A stretch of DNA of 44,449 nt from Deltaproteobacteria bacterium (GTDB lineage: Bacteria > Desulfobacterota > Syntrophia > Syntrophales > Smithellaceae). Below, in pieces: positions 26,187-34,103 of the stretch (positions within the stretch are counted from its first letter, which is position 1; each line of letters opens with the position of its first letter). The notes below the pieces were generated by a model that saw only the letters and a program-made list of their open reading frames with translations, ran no database searches and was not told the DNA's origin. The position numbers and the translations under genes were made by a program. Where the stretch lies: contig JAJFTS010000062.1 in NCBI GenBank assembly GCA_021372815.1, positions 1 through 44,449 on the forward strand, read 5' to 3'.

Positions 26187-26280
26187 TGACTTTGCCCGGC
26201 AGTTCTGCCACCCTATCCTCCTTTGAAGACTTAGGCCAGTAACTTTGCGCCCCACCCTTTCAGATGGTTTGCCTTTTTCA
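26187..26280 (-). ncRNA. c-di-GMP-I (GEMM-I) riboswitch aptamer, copy B (middle)
   Basis: The middle copy has GGCAAACC, P2 stem CCAUCU-GAAA-GGGUGG, GGGGCGCAAAG and CUGGCCUAAG, a short hairpin, and the 3' part GGCAGAACUGCCGGGC. One side of the tetraloop receptor reads UAGGG instead of UAUGG, so this copy may dock less tightly. G20 and A47 equivalents are kept. It lies 163 bp from copy A (GGTTTGCC at 26266 and 26103 on the + strand). The flanking linkers are also similar, so the array arose by tandem duplication of a ~163-bp unit. Confidence 0.9.
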
Positions 26281-26349
26281 AGCTTTGGTATTTTTATACG
26301 CTTATAAAATTTTTTAATTTTGGCAGGATTGCTGGACGGAGAGATGTTA

Positions 26350-26443
26350 TGAAATTGCCCTGCAGTTCTGCCACCATATCCTCTTTTTGAAGACTTAGGT
26401 CAGTAACTTTGCGCCCCACCCTTTCAAATGGTTTGCCTTTTAG
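26350..26443 (-). ncRNA. c-di-GMP-I (GEMM-I) riboswitch aptamer, copy C (promoter-proximal)
   Basis: The first copy to be transcribed has GGCAAACC, CCAUUU-GAAA-GGGUGG, GGGGCGCAAAG, CUGACCUAAG, hairpin, UAUGG and GGCAGAACUGCAGGGC. The tetraloop receptor is intact; the 3' strand reads CUGCAGGGC instead of CUGCCGGGC. G20 and A47 equivalents are present. It lies 164 bp from copy B. Its 5' edge is only about 10-15 nt downstream of the transcription start predicted from the sigma-54 site at 26465-26480. Confidence 0.9.
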
Positions 26444-26464
26444 AATTTACCGGAGAGATAGAAA

Positions 26465-26480
26465 AGCAATGTTTATGCCA
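26465..26480 (-). promoter_or_regulatory. Sigma-54 promoter of the riboswitch-controlled secreted-protein gene
   Basis: On the minus strand the site reads TGGCATAAACATTGCT: GG and GC separated by exactly 10 bases, close to the consensus TGGCAC-N5-TTGCA. The predicted start (~26454) is immediately upstream of riboswitch copy C. It faces away from a similar site driving the PEP-CTERM gene. Confidence 0.75.
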
Positions 26481-26808
26481 CAAAACAATATATTTAATTA
26501 ATATATAATATTAATATCTTACATAAAGTGAAACTATTTGATACCCTCCAACCTTGGTCATTTTCCCTTTATATAGATTAAATTAACCAAAAAAGCAAGC
26601 GCAAGGAATAGCACTTGGGACGAGAGAGCAAGGAAAAGGGTAAGGGAATGAAATCAGTGCCTTTGTCGGAATAATTTACAAATATGAAAAATACATTTTG
26701 ATTGCCAAAAACGGCATAAAGAAAGTGAATATTTCTGATAATTATTATTCAATTAATATCAATCACTTATAATCATTCCTGCCTTCATGGCATTATTATC
26801 ACGCTTTA
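26481..26808. other. Divergent regulatory region between two sigma-54 promoters
   Basis: This AT-rich stretch of about 330 bp has no convincing gene. It separates two divergent sigma-54 sites and is the natural place for activator (PrsR) binding. It contains TGTCGGAATAATTTACAA (26664-26681), which recurs exactly upstream of the exosortase gene. Confidence 0.5.
26664..26681 (+). repeat. 18-bp repeat, copy 1: candidate activator-binding site
   Basis: TGTCGGAATAATTTACAA (TGT-N11-ACA) is found here and again at 27687-27704. This copy lies about 130 bp upstream of the PEP-CTERM sigma-54 site and about 185 bp upstream of the divergent one. Those distances suit an enhancer site for a sigma-54 activator. 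The binding protein is unknown; PrsR is the obvious candidate. Confidence 0.5.
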
Positions 26809-26824
26809 TGGCATGGCAGTTGCT
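26809..26824 (+). promoter_or_regulatory. Sigma-54 promoter of the PEP-CTERM gene
   Basis: TGGCATGGCAGTTGCT has GG-N10-GC spacing and matches TGGCAC-N5-TTGCA except at two tolerated positions. The predicted start is near 26835, giving a leader of about 58 nt before ATG 26893. The activator is presumably PrsR, encoded at 31057-32409. Confidence 0.8.
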
Positions 26825-26892
26825 CTCTTATATAGAAAACACGAAAGAAGGAAAAAATAAATATATCTATTAACTTAAAGAGAGGGAAGATT

Positions 26893-27492
26893 ATGAAAAC
26901 AAAGTTAATTTCATGTTTGTTGGTGTTGCTGATGATGTTTGCATTCAGCACGGGAGCAAAAGCCGATTCATATTTTGGTCAAGTAACAATTACACCTGGT
27001 TATCCGTTTGTTGTAAATATTGTTGATAATGGATCATTTTTATCTTTCTGCTTGGAAATGGATGAAGCTATTGCTGGGGGCAATATATATAACGCATACC
27101 TTAACAATGCAGCAGTAGCGGGCGGTGTAGGTGGAGGAGAACCCGACCCTGTCGATCCTCTAACTGTTTATCTTTATACTAACTTTTTGTCAGGTGCAAG
27201 TTACAATCCACTTGCTCTGCAAGTAGCAATCTGGGATATCGAAGAGGAATCACCGTACGCTTTGGTAACTTACCAAAGCTATAAACCTTTAGCCGATACT
27301 TATATTGCTGATGCCATAACAGCGCTCGCTAATGGATGGCAACCCACAATTGGAGTATATGCTCTCAATCTCTACACACTTGATGGTGCTTTAGCGCAGG
27401 ATTTCTTAAGCGTTCCCGAACCGATGACACTTTTACTGCTCGGACTTGGTCTACTGGGCATTGGCATTACAAGAAAAAGGTTCGCGAAATAA
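26893..27492 (+). CDS. PEP-CTERM protein with possible Cys-Gln thioester motif
   Basis: This 199-residue secreted protein has a signal peptide (cleavage near AKA-DS, residue 24). Its C-terminal sorting signal is V-P-E-P (174-177), a hydrophobic helix of about 15 residues and a basic tail RKRFAK. The exosortase encoded 430 bp downstream should cleave at the PEP signal. The mature part of about 150 residues has SFCLEMDE (Cys53) and ALQVAIW (Gln110). These resemble the Cys and T/L-Q-x-A-I-W positions of Cys-Gln thioester domains; whether a thioester forms is inference. An AGAGGGAAG ribosome site supports ATG 26893. It is controlled by a sigma-54 promoter and ends at an intrinsic terminator. Confidence 0.9.
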   Translation: MKTKLISCLLVLLMMFAFSTGAKADSYFGQVTITPGYPFVVNIVDNGSFLSFCLEMDEAIAGGNIYNAYLNNAAVAGGVGGGEPDPVDPLTVYLYTNFLSGASYNPLALQVAIWDIEEESPYALVTYQSYKPLADTYIADAITALANGWQPTIGVYALNLYTLDGALAQDFLSVPEPMTLLLLGLGLLGIGITRKRFAK

Positions 27493-27511
27493 ATACGTAT
27501 CAATATAGTTC

Positions 27512-27548
27512 AATAAAAACCCGTTGTTAACAGCAGCGGGTTTTTATT
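27512..27548 (+). terminator. Intrinsic terminator after the PEP-CTERM gene
   Basis: A perfect 12-bp stem, AATAAAAACCCG (27512-27523) with CGGGTTTTTATT (27537-27548), has a 13-base loop and ends in T-rich sequence. It makes the PEP-CTERM gene a monocistronic unit, separate from the exosortase gene. Confidence 0.85.
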
Positions 27549-27935
27549 GTTTTGTTTTATTTGATAAAATTACCGGTGTCGAAATACTTCACATTCTCAT
27601 TTCAGCCGCAAATTAAGTTTAAATTGCCGTCATTATTAGTAAAATACTGAAAATGAGCGTTTGAACATAATTATTCCGCCTTTTTATGTCGGAATAATTT
27701 ACAATTTTGACAATGGAGAGTAACAAGGGGTGGGGAGGAAGGAAAAAGGGACAACATTAAGAAACCGTGAATAGCCTATGGTGAATAGAAGGAACTTTTC
27801 AATATTCAAAGTTCAATATTTAAAAACACCGGCAAATGGTCAATAGCAAAAGGGGAAAGGAACCATTCAAAAAAATGTTCGCATTTTTCTATCTAATATA
27901 TTAATATAATTGTTAAATAATGAATGAAGGTGAAT
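27549..27935 (+). promoter_or_regulatory. Upstream region of the exosortase gene with inverted and direct repeats
   Basis: This stretch of about 390 bp holds the second exact copy of TGTCGGAATAATTTACAA (27687-27704). That copy lies in an inverted repeat AATTATTCCG (27669-27678) / CGGAATAATT (27690-27699). A purine-rich tract follows. No GG-N10-GC site was found on the + strand. Near the gene, TATATTAATATAAT offers -10-like sequences, so the exosortase promoter is probably not sigma-54 dependent. Confidence 0.45.
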
Positions 27936-28829
27936 ATGAGAGAAGATTCTCTGGTTGTAAAAATCAAGGAATATCTCAGCGCCAGAAACATTGTTTTTAT
28001 TCTAGCCATCGCAGTGGCATTGCTCATGGCTTATTTGCCGATCAAAGTTCTTTATTCATCAAATAAAAGTGAATACTATTCGCATATAGTGTTAATACCT
28101 TTCGTAAGCATTTATCTTATTTACATTAAACACAAAGAAATCTTTGCACAAATAAATTATTCCTTTGTTGCAGGAATTCCCATTTTAATCTTGAGCATTT
28201 TTCTCTTTCTGGGCGGAATCATGTGGGGCACATCGTTCGATAAAAACAACTACGCATCACTTATTTTCTTTTCTATCTTCATTTTTATAAACGGAGCTTT
28301 TATCCTTCTTTACGGTCCGCAGGCTTATCGAAGCGCTTTATTCCCTTTTCTCTTTTTAATTTTCATCGTTCCGATCCCTACGGCACTTATGGACAATATC
28401 ATCTATTTTTTACAGGTCGGCTCGACAGAATTTACAAATCTTTTATTTCTGGCCTCGGGTGTGCCTTTTATGAGAGACGGTTTTGTCTTTCAATTGCCGA
28501 ATGTCAGTGTCGAAATAGCCAAACAATGCAGCGGCATCCGGTCAAGCATGGCTATTTTCATTGTCGCCATTCTGGCCGGTTATATGTTTTTGAAATCTTA
28601 CTGGAAAATAATTTTCCTGGTGATCTGTGCTGTTTTAATTGCCATGTTAAAAAACGGCATCCGGATTTTAACGCTCTCCCTTATGGGAAATTATGTTGAT
28701 CAGCGAATTCTTTCCAGCTCTCTGCATAGAGAAGGCGGCACGCCTTTTTTCATTCTGGCGCTGTTGCTGCTGGCCCCTATATTGTTTTTTTTAAGAAGAT
28801 CCGAAAATCGTAATTCAACAAATTACTGA
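27936..28829 (+). CDS. Exosortase (PEP-CTERM transpeptidase)
   Basis: This inner-membrane protein has 297 residues and about eight hydrophobic spans. It carries the exosortase/archaeosortase catalytic triad: Cys198 in AKQCSGIRSS, Arg243 in KNGIRIL and His264 in SLHREGG. It should cleave the PEP-CTERM signal of the protein at 26893 and others elsewhere. ATG 27936 is preferred over ATG 27924 because AAGG lies five bases upstream. The protein lacks a C-terminal EpsI/DUF3485 extension and no such gene is nearby, so I do not assign a subtype. PrsK and PrsR follow on the same strand. Confidence 0.9.
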   Translation: MREDSLVVKIKEYLSARNIVFILAIAVALLMAYLPIKVLYSSNKSEYYSHIVLIPFVSIYLIYIKHKEIFAQINYSFVAGIPILILSIFLFLGGIMWGTSFDKNNYASLIFFSIFIFINGAFILLYGPQAYRSALFPFLFLIFIVPIPTALMDNIIYFLQVGSTEFTNLLFLASGVPFMRDGFVFQLPNVSVEIAKQCSGIRSSMAIFIVAILAGYMFLKSYWKIIFLVICAVLIAMLKNGIRILTLSLMGNYVDQRILSSSLHREGGTPFFILALLLLAPILFFLRRSENRNSTNY

Positions 28830-28916
28830 CAGTGAACGGCCCGTTTTCTATTTAAAGTAAAAATTAAAATTTTTAATTAAACAACAAAAATAGAAAAAAG
28901 AATTTACGGACTAATT

Positions 28917-31034
28917 ATGGCTTTTAATGTCGGGATCTCATTTGCGGCGGCTTGCATTACTTTTGCGGTAATGGCCGCTGGCATTTACCGCGGACCGCGT
29001 TCCTTTACTCAAGGCGTATTCGCCTTCGGAATGCTGCTTTTGTCTCTGGAAGCGATCTGCACAGGTTTTGTATATCAATCAAAAACGCTTTCCGACTTTC
29101 TTTACTGGCAGCGGCAGTTGTTTATCATATCATCAATTGTGCCTGCCGCCTGGCTGCTTTTCAGTATCAGCTTTGCCCGGGCCAACTATTTTGAACAGAT
29201 ATCCAAATGGAAGTGGATTTTAATGCTGGCGGCGGCAGTTCCGCTTTCCCTGATAATTTTCTTTCCTGACGACTTTATTTCCTTAGTTCTGGCTCCGCGG
29301 AATTCGCAAACTTTGTTTATCCGGCTGGAATGGCCCGGTTATCTATGGCACATTGTATCGGTGATTGCATCCATAGCGATTCTTATGAACATGGAAAGAA
29401 CTTTCCGTCATTCCACCGGTCATATTCGCTGGCAAACTAAATTCATGTTTCTGGGCATCGGCGGTATTTTCGGGATAAGGCTTTTTACGGACAGTCAGGT
29501 CGTCCTTTTCAACGGCGTGGATACAGGTCTTTATGTAGTTGATCTGGGCGCTCTGCTGATTGCCGACATTTTTATCGTGCGGTCGTTGTTTCGCGGCAGG
29601 CCGCTTAATGTCAGCATTCAGCTTTCGCATCAGTTTCTCTACACATCTTTTACTATTCTGATTGTCGGCATTTATTTTATATCGTTGGGAATAATTGCCT
29701 GGGTTTTACTGCATTTCGAATGGCTTAAAAATGTCAACCTGATTATCTTTCTGGTTTTTGTGACGATCATTTTTCTGGCTGCCTTCCTGCTCTCCGACCG
29801 GTTACGAACAAAAAGAAAACGTTTCATCAGCCGCCATTTAAAACGCCCGCAATATGATTATCAGAAAATATGGGAAGACTTCACCCAGAGGACCGCCTCC
29901 GTCACAAAAACCGACGAGTTGTGCAGCAACATTGTCAAGATGGTTTCGGATGCCATGGGGATTCTTTCCGTCGGCATTTGGCTTGTTGACGAAAAGCAGG
30001 AGCAATTATTTTTCGGCGGGTCAACAGTCTTTACGGCGGATCAAATAAAAGGAATGAATGTTTTCAAAGAAGGCGGAACGCAAATGATCCGTGCCCTGAC
30101 CAATCAAAGCATGCCGCTTGATCTGAAAGGGCGTGAAGACGACTGGGTTTCCGATCTGGCTCATATTTATAAACTGGAAACCAGGGAATCGCGTATTCGC
30201 TACTGCGTTCCTCTCAATGCCGCAGGACAGCTCATCGGAATAATGACCTTGAGCGAAAAAGTATTTTATGAACCGCTGACCTTCGAAGAATCGGATCTGA
30301 TAAAAACTATCGCGGACCAGGCCGCGGCCGCTCTGCAAAACCTGCGACTGTCCGAACGCCTGCGTCAGACCAGGGAACTGGAGGCATTGCAGACGATGTC
30401 GTCCTTTTTCATGCACGATTTAAAGAATCTGGCATCGAAACTTTCTCTGGTCATGCAAAACCTCCCTCAGCATATGGACAATCCGGAATTCCGCAGCGAC
30501 GTTTTAAAAACCATTGCTCAAAGCGTATCCAAAATCAACAAAATCAGCAGTGGTCTTTCTCTTTTAAGTCAAAAAATCGACCTGAACTTTGTCGAGACAG
30601 AGATAAACGACCTGGTCAGAAAAGTGGTCACGGATGTAAAGGAATATGTAACGATTCCGGTCAATCAGAATCTGGATGAGCAGATACCCCTGATTTTTAT
30701 TGATCAGGAACAAATGCACAAAGTTCTTGAAAATCTTCTTATAAATGCATACGATGCCACAGGGAAAGATGGTAAAATCTCTGTTGCCACAAGTTTTCAA
30801 AATAACCTGGTGGAAATTTCCGTCAGCGATAACGGCTGTGGAATTTCCAAAGAATTTATAGAAAAAAATCTTTTCCGTCCTTTTCAAACAACAAAAAAAC
30901 AGGGGATGGGCATTGGTCTTTATCACTGTAAAACAATTATTGACGCGCATGGCGGTAATCTTAACGTAGAAAGCGAGGAAGGCAAAGGAACCGTATTCAA
31001 AATAATACTGCCGACCGGCAGAAACCTTGTATAA
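28917..31034 (+). CDS. prsK: PEP-CTERM system sensor histidine kinase PrsK
   Basis: This is a 705-residue membrane kinase. Residues 1-~290 contain about eight hydrophobic spans. A GAF-like domain lies at ~330-480. The phosphoacceptor His500 is in FFMHDLKNLAS. The ATPase has an N box (ENLLINAYDA), G1 (DNGCGI), an F box and G2 (GMGIGL). This domain order and the HDLKNLA motif fit the PrsK family found beside exosortase genes. It should phosphorylate PrsR (31057-32409), starting 23 bp downstream. The input signal is unknown. The ATG has no strong ribosome site, but the first hydrophobic span starts right after it. Confidence 0.9.
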   Translation: MAFNVGISFAAACITFAVMAAGIYRGPRSFTQGVFAFGMLLLSLEAICTGFVYQSKTLSDFLYWQRQLFIISSIVPAAWLLFSISFARANYFEQISKWKWILMLAAAVPLSLIIFFPDDFISLVLAPRNSQTLFIRLEWPGYLWHIVSVIASIAILMNMERTFRHSTGHIRWQTKFMFLGIGGIFGIRLFTDSQVVLFNGVDTGLYVVDLGALLIADIFIVRSLFRGRPLNVSIQLSHQFLYTSFTILIVGIYFISLGIIAWVLLHFEWLKNVNLIIFLVFVTIIFLAAFLLSDRLRTKRKRFISRHLKRPQYDYQKIWEDFTQRTASVTKTDELCSNIVKMVSDAMGILSVGIWLVDEKQEQLFFGGSTVFTADQIKGMNVFKEGGTQMIRALTNQSMPLDLKGREDDWVSDLAHIYKLETRESRIRYCVPLNAAGQLIGIMTLSEKVFYEPLTFEESDLIKTIADQAAAALQNLRLSERLRQTRELEALQTMSSFFMHDLKNLASKLSLVMQNLPQHMDNPEFRSDVLKTIAQSVSKINKISSGLSLLSQKIDLNFVETEINDLVRKVVTDVKEYVTIPVNQNLDEQIPLIFIDQEQMHKVLENLLINAYDATGKDGKISVATSFQNNLVEISVSDNGCGISKEFIEKNLFRPFQTTKKQGMGIGLYHCKTIIDAHGGNLNVESEEGKGTVFKIILPTGRNLV

Positions 31035-31056
31035 CTGAAATTAACGAGGTATTATT

Positions 31057-32409
31057 TTGCGTAAGCCAAAACTGTTAATTGTCGATGATGATGAAGATCT
31101 GCGCACGCAGATGAAATGGGCGCTGACAGCGGACTACGAAGTTTATATGGCTGAAGACCGGCCAAGCGCCGTCGCCATTATCAACAAAGAGCAGCCGCCC
31201 GTCGTCACGCTGGATTTGGGACTGCCGCCGAATCCTACCGGCGTTGAAGAAGGATTTGCTGCTTTAGAATACATTCTTGATGAACAAAGTCACACAAAAG
31301 TGATTATCATAACCGGACGAGGCGAGAAAGAACATGCTCTGCGCGCCGTTGAAAAAGGCGCCTACGACTTCTTTTACAAACCGATTGAACTGGACGAGCT
31401 GAAAATCGTGCTCAAGCGGACATTTCACGTGGCTCAACTGGAGAAGGAGCAACGTGAGCTGCGCCAACGTCTAAGCGGCGATACTTTTGAAGGCATGAGC
31501 GGAATTTCCCCCAAAATGCAACAGGTCTTTTCCGCCATCCGCAAAGTAGCCACAACCGATGCGCCCGTTCTAATCAGAGGCGAAAGCGGCACCGGCAAAG
31601 AACTGGTTGCCCGGGCTATTTACCGGTTGAGTATCAGGGAATCCAAACCCTTCATTCCCATCAATTGCAGCGCCATTCCCGAGAATCTCATCGAAAGTGA
31701 ACTTTTCGGCCATGAGAAAGGAACATTCACCGGCGCGCATATGCAGCGCAAAGGAAGATTTGAAATGGCCGAAGGGGGAACTCTTTTCCTTGATGAAATC
31801 GGTGATCTTCCCCTGACACTCCAGGTAAAGCTTCTTCGTTTTCTACAGGAAAAAAAGATAGAACGTGTCGGCGGCCGGGAACAAATTGAAGTGGACGCCC
31901 GGGTTCTGGCGGCAACCAATCGTGATCTGGAAGAAGCAATGAAAAATGCGACCTTCCGGGACGATTTATATTATCGACTCAGCGTCATCAACATTTCTCT
32001 TCCCGCATTGCGGGAAAGAAACGGCGATGTCATTCTCCTGGCTAAAATATTTCTTGATCGCTACTCAAGTGAAAATAGAAAGAAAATTAAAGGATTCAGC
32101 AATCTGGCATTGGAAGCCATTGAGCACTACTCCTGGCCCGGAAATGTTCGCGAACTGGAAAACCGGATCAAACGGGCGGTGATTATGTCCGAGGGTAAAA
32201 AAATTACGGTGGAAGACCTGGAAATGGAGTCAACCGAAGGCAGAAAAGAGTGCATGGTGCTCAAGGACGCCAGAGAAAATCTGGAAAAAGAGCTCATTTT
32301 AAAAGCCATAGCCCGGAATGAAAAAAATTTGACCAAAGCGGCGTCGGAGCTGGGAGTCAGCCGTCCCACTTTATATGACTTAATGGAAAAATTGGGGATT
32401 CCAAAGTAA
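31057..32409 (+). CDS. prsR: PEP-CTERM system response regulator PrsR (sigma-54 activator)
   Basis: This 450-residue protein has a receiver domain (1-~125, phosphoacceptor Asp53, Lys108 in YKPIE), an AAA+ sigma-54 activation domain and a Fis-type helix-turn-helix (~405-450, TKAASELGVSRPTLYDLMEK). The AAA+ part shows Walker A GESGTGKE (175-182), the sigma-54 contact loop GTFTGA (222-227, Thr where GAFTGA is usual), and Walker B LFLDEIGD. The start is TTG 31057 with an ACGAGG site upstream; the frame begins just before the receiver. It is the natural activator of the sigma-54 sites at 26465-26480, 26809-26824 and perhaps 33530-33545. Confidence 0.92.
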   Translation: MRKPKLLIVDDDEDLRTQMKWALTADYEVYMAEDRPSAVAIINKEQPPVVTLDLGLPPNPTGVEEGFAALEYILDEQSHTKVIIITGRGEKEHALRAVEKGAYDFFYKPIELDELKIVLKRTFHVAQLEKEQRELRQRLSGDTFEGMSGISPKMQQVFSAIRKVATTDAPVLIRGESGTGKELVARAIYRLSIRESKPFIPINCSAIPENLIESELFGHEKGTFTGAHMQRKGRFEMAEGGTLFLDEIGDLPLTLQVKLLRFLQEKKIERVGGREQIEVDARVLAATNRDLEEAMKNATFRDDLYYRLSVINISLPALRERNGDVILLAKIFLDRYSSENRKKIKGFSNLALEAIEHYSWPGNVRELENRIKRAVIMSEGKKITVEDLEMESTEGRKECMVLKDARENLEKELILKAIARNEKNLTKAASELGVSRPTLYDLMEKLGIPK

Positions 32410-32413
32410 ACGT

Positions 32414-33487
32414 TTACATACGCATCCCGTCCCGGAATATTTTCACGCAGGAATTCACAACGGCACTGTCGTAAAGAATTCCTTTATTTTTCTCGATTTC
32501 CTCCAGGGCGACATCAAAATCGAGAGCCGGACGATAGGATCTCCGTGAAACCATGGATTCCACGACATCGGAAACGGCCAGAACCCGGGATTCCATGAGA
32601 ATTTCATCTCCCTTCAGATTTCGCGGATAACCTGAACCATTCATCCGTTCATGATGCTGGTAAACTATTTCCGCCAGAGGCCAGGACGATTCCACATTTT
32701 TCAGCATCTCGTATCCGCTTCGGGAGTGTTCCTTAATCAGAGATATTTCGATATTTGTCAGTTTGGAAGATTTGGACAATATTTCAGCAGGTACGGATAA
32801 TTTCCCGATGTCATAGACAGCGCCGGCCATCCTGATTCCATCCTTTTGTACCTGATCCAATCCCATATCGTTGGCAATGGCATAGGCAAGATTTGTGGCA
32901 CGGAGCTGATGCCCCTGTGTGAAGGGCTCTCTGGTCTCCACAACAGAGACCACTACCTGCATGCTGGCATCAATGGCCTTTCGGAGACTTTCAATGGTCT
33001 GTTTAAATTTCGTTTCTTCCCGATTGCGCTCAATAATGATCTGATGCAGCTCTTCCAGAACAGCTTCTCTCTGGGATTCTGCCTGTTTTTGTTTCCTTTT
33101 AATTTCCTCGTTTTTCAATTCCCTGGCTATGGCCGGACATAGACGGGAAAAATTATTCTTCATGATAAAGTCTTTAGCACCTGTGCGCATGCAATCTGCA
33201 GCAACATCTTCACCGATAGTTTCGGATAAAATTATCACGGGAATATCTATATTTTCTTCTTTTAACACGGCAATGGCGGAGAAAGCATTAAATTCCGGCA
33301 TGTCGTAATCACAAAGCACAATGGCCCATTGTTTCTCCCGGACAGCTTTTTTCATCGTGAAAGAATTATCCACCCTTTGGTAAACAGGATGGTACCCGTT
33401 TTTTTCAAGCTCGTTTATTATCTGAGACGCATCCCGCTCCGAATCATCAACTATTAATACTTTTAAAGATTGATTATTTATTTGCAT
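32414..33487 (-). CDS. Response regulator with degenerate HD-GYP domain
   Basis: This 357-residue protein has a receiver domain (1-~120, phosphoacceptor Asp60, Lys110), a coiled-coil linker (~125-170) and an HD-GYP-type domain. HD-GYP proteins normally hydrolyse c-di-GMP. Many metal-site positions are kept: GHQLRAT (His193), IKEHS (His254), QHHERMNGSGYP (His278, His279, GYP 286-288). However, the defining HD pair reads Tyr225-Asp226 (GAVYDIGK), where GA-x-HDIGK is expected. Activity may be lost or altered, leaving a receptor or interaction role. AAGGA supports ATG 33487. Its stop is 4 bp from the PrsR stop on the other strand. A sigma-54-like site lies upstream. Confidence 0.87.
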   Translation of the reverse strand: MQINNQSLKVLIVDDSERDASQIINELEKNGYHPVYQRVDNSFTMKKAVREKQWAIVLCDYDMPEFNAFSAIAVLKEENIDIPVIILSETIGEDVAADCMRTGAKDFIMKNNFSRLCPAIARELKNEEIKRKQKQAESQREAVLEELHQIIIERNREETKFKQTIESLRKAIDASMQVVVSVVETREPFTQGHQLRATNLAYAIANDMGLDQVQKDGIRMAGAVYDIGKLSVPAEILSKSSKLTNIEISLIKEHSRSGYEMLKNVESSWPLAEIVYQHHERMNGSGYPRNLKGDEILMESRVLAVSDVVESMVSRRSYRPALDFDVALEEIEKNKGILYDSAVVNSCVKIFRDGMRM

Positions 33488-33529
33488 ATTTAGTTCCTTT
33501 TTTTTAATAATTCCTTTAAATTAATTCTG

Positions 33530-33545
33530 TGCAAATATAATACCA
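33530..33545 (-). promoter_or_regulatory. Possible sigma-54 promoter of the HD-GYP-like response-regulator gene
   Basis: On the minus strand the site reads TGGTATTATATTTGCA, with GG-N10-GC spacing and a good -12 element (TTGCA). The -24 element has TGGTAT instead of TGGCAC. The predicted start is ~33519, about 32 nt before ATG 33487. It resembles the two sites at the PEP-CTERM/riboswitch locus, but the high AT content raises the chance of a random match. Confidence 0.5.
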
Positions 33546-34103
33546 AATCATTAATTCCCTGTTTTTGAAAAAGGATAATTTGGCGTTTAATTTTCGACAG
33601 TAATTCTTCAAATTATTTAGATACTTACGAAATAATACCGGATTTGTAATGAACCAATTATGTAAAAAATTTAAATATATAGATTAAGACATTTTAAAAT
33701 GTAAAGAATATCGACACAGGAACTCGAATTTTTAGAACCGAATCATCGTTTCTTTGTTTAGACATCTTAATTATTGCTGTTTCGTCGGCACAATAATCCA
33801 AGTGTTAGGATCACGATAATTCAAAAATGAATTATTCAACATTTATTGATTACTACATCTATGAAGGTTATAAATAACTGTAAATAATTTCGACAATACA
33901 ATATATTTTTTACAGGGATAAAATCACTGATAATAATTCAAATACGATCTATGTTAGAAACTCATTGGAAAGCATTATATATGAATCGGCATGACAATAT
34001 TCTTTGACTTGCGTATATTAAAAAGGTATTTGATAGTCATCAATGTTTCAAAAAATTCCGTTAACGCAGAAGCTGAACAAAAAATAATCATAAGGAGTTT
34101 GAT
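33546..34103. other. AT-rich intergenic region, no gene seen
   Basis: About 560 bp separate two divergent genes. I see no open frame with a ribosome site and no structured RNA. A loose sigma-70-like pair, TTGACT (34004-34009) and TATTTG (34027-34032) with 17-bp spacing, could drive the following gene. An AAGGAG ribosome site lies just upstream of ATG 34104. Confidence 0.35.

Noticed and set aside
26025-26443. Regularly spaced repeats that could be read as a CRISPR array
   Set aside because: Only three units, each ~85-90 bp with internal secondary structure and non-unique linkers. The sequence matches the GEMM-I aptamer.
26025-26443. cGAMP-type (GEMM-Ib) specificity for the aptamers
   Set aside because: The position that is A in cGAMP-selective variants is G in all three copies, so c-di-GMP is the better prediction.
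27549-27935. Sigma-54 promoter for the exosortase gene
   Set aside because: Checking every GG on the + strand found none with GC ten bases later in a TTGC-like context.
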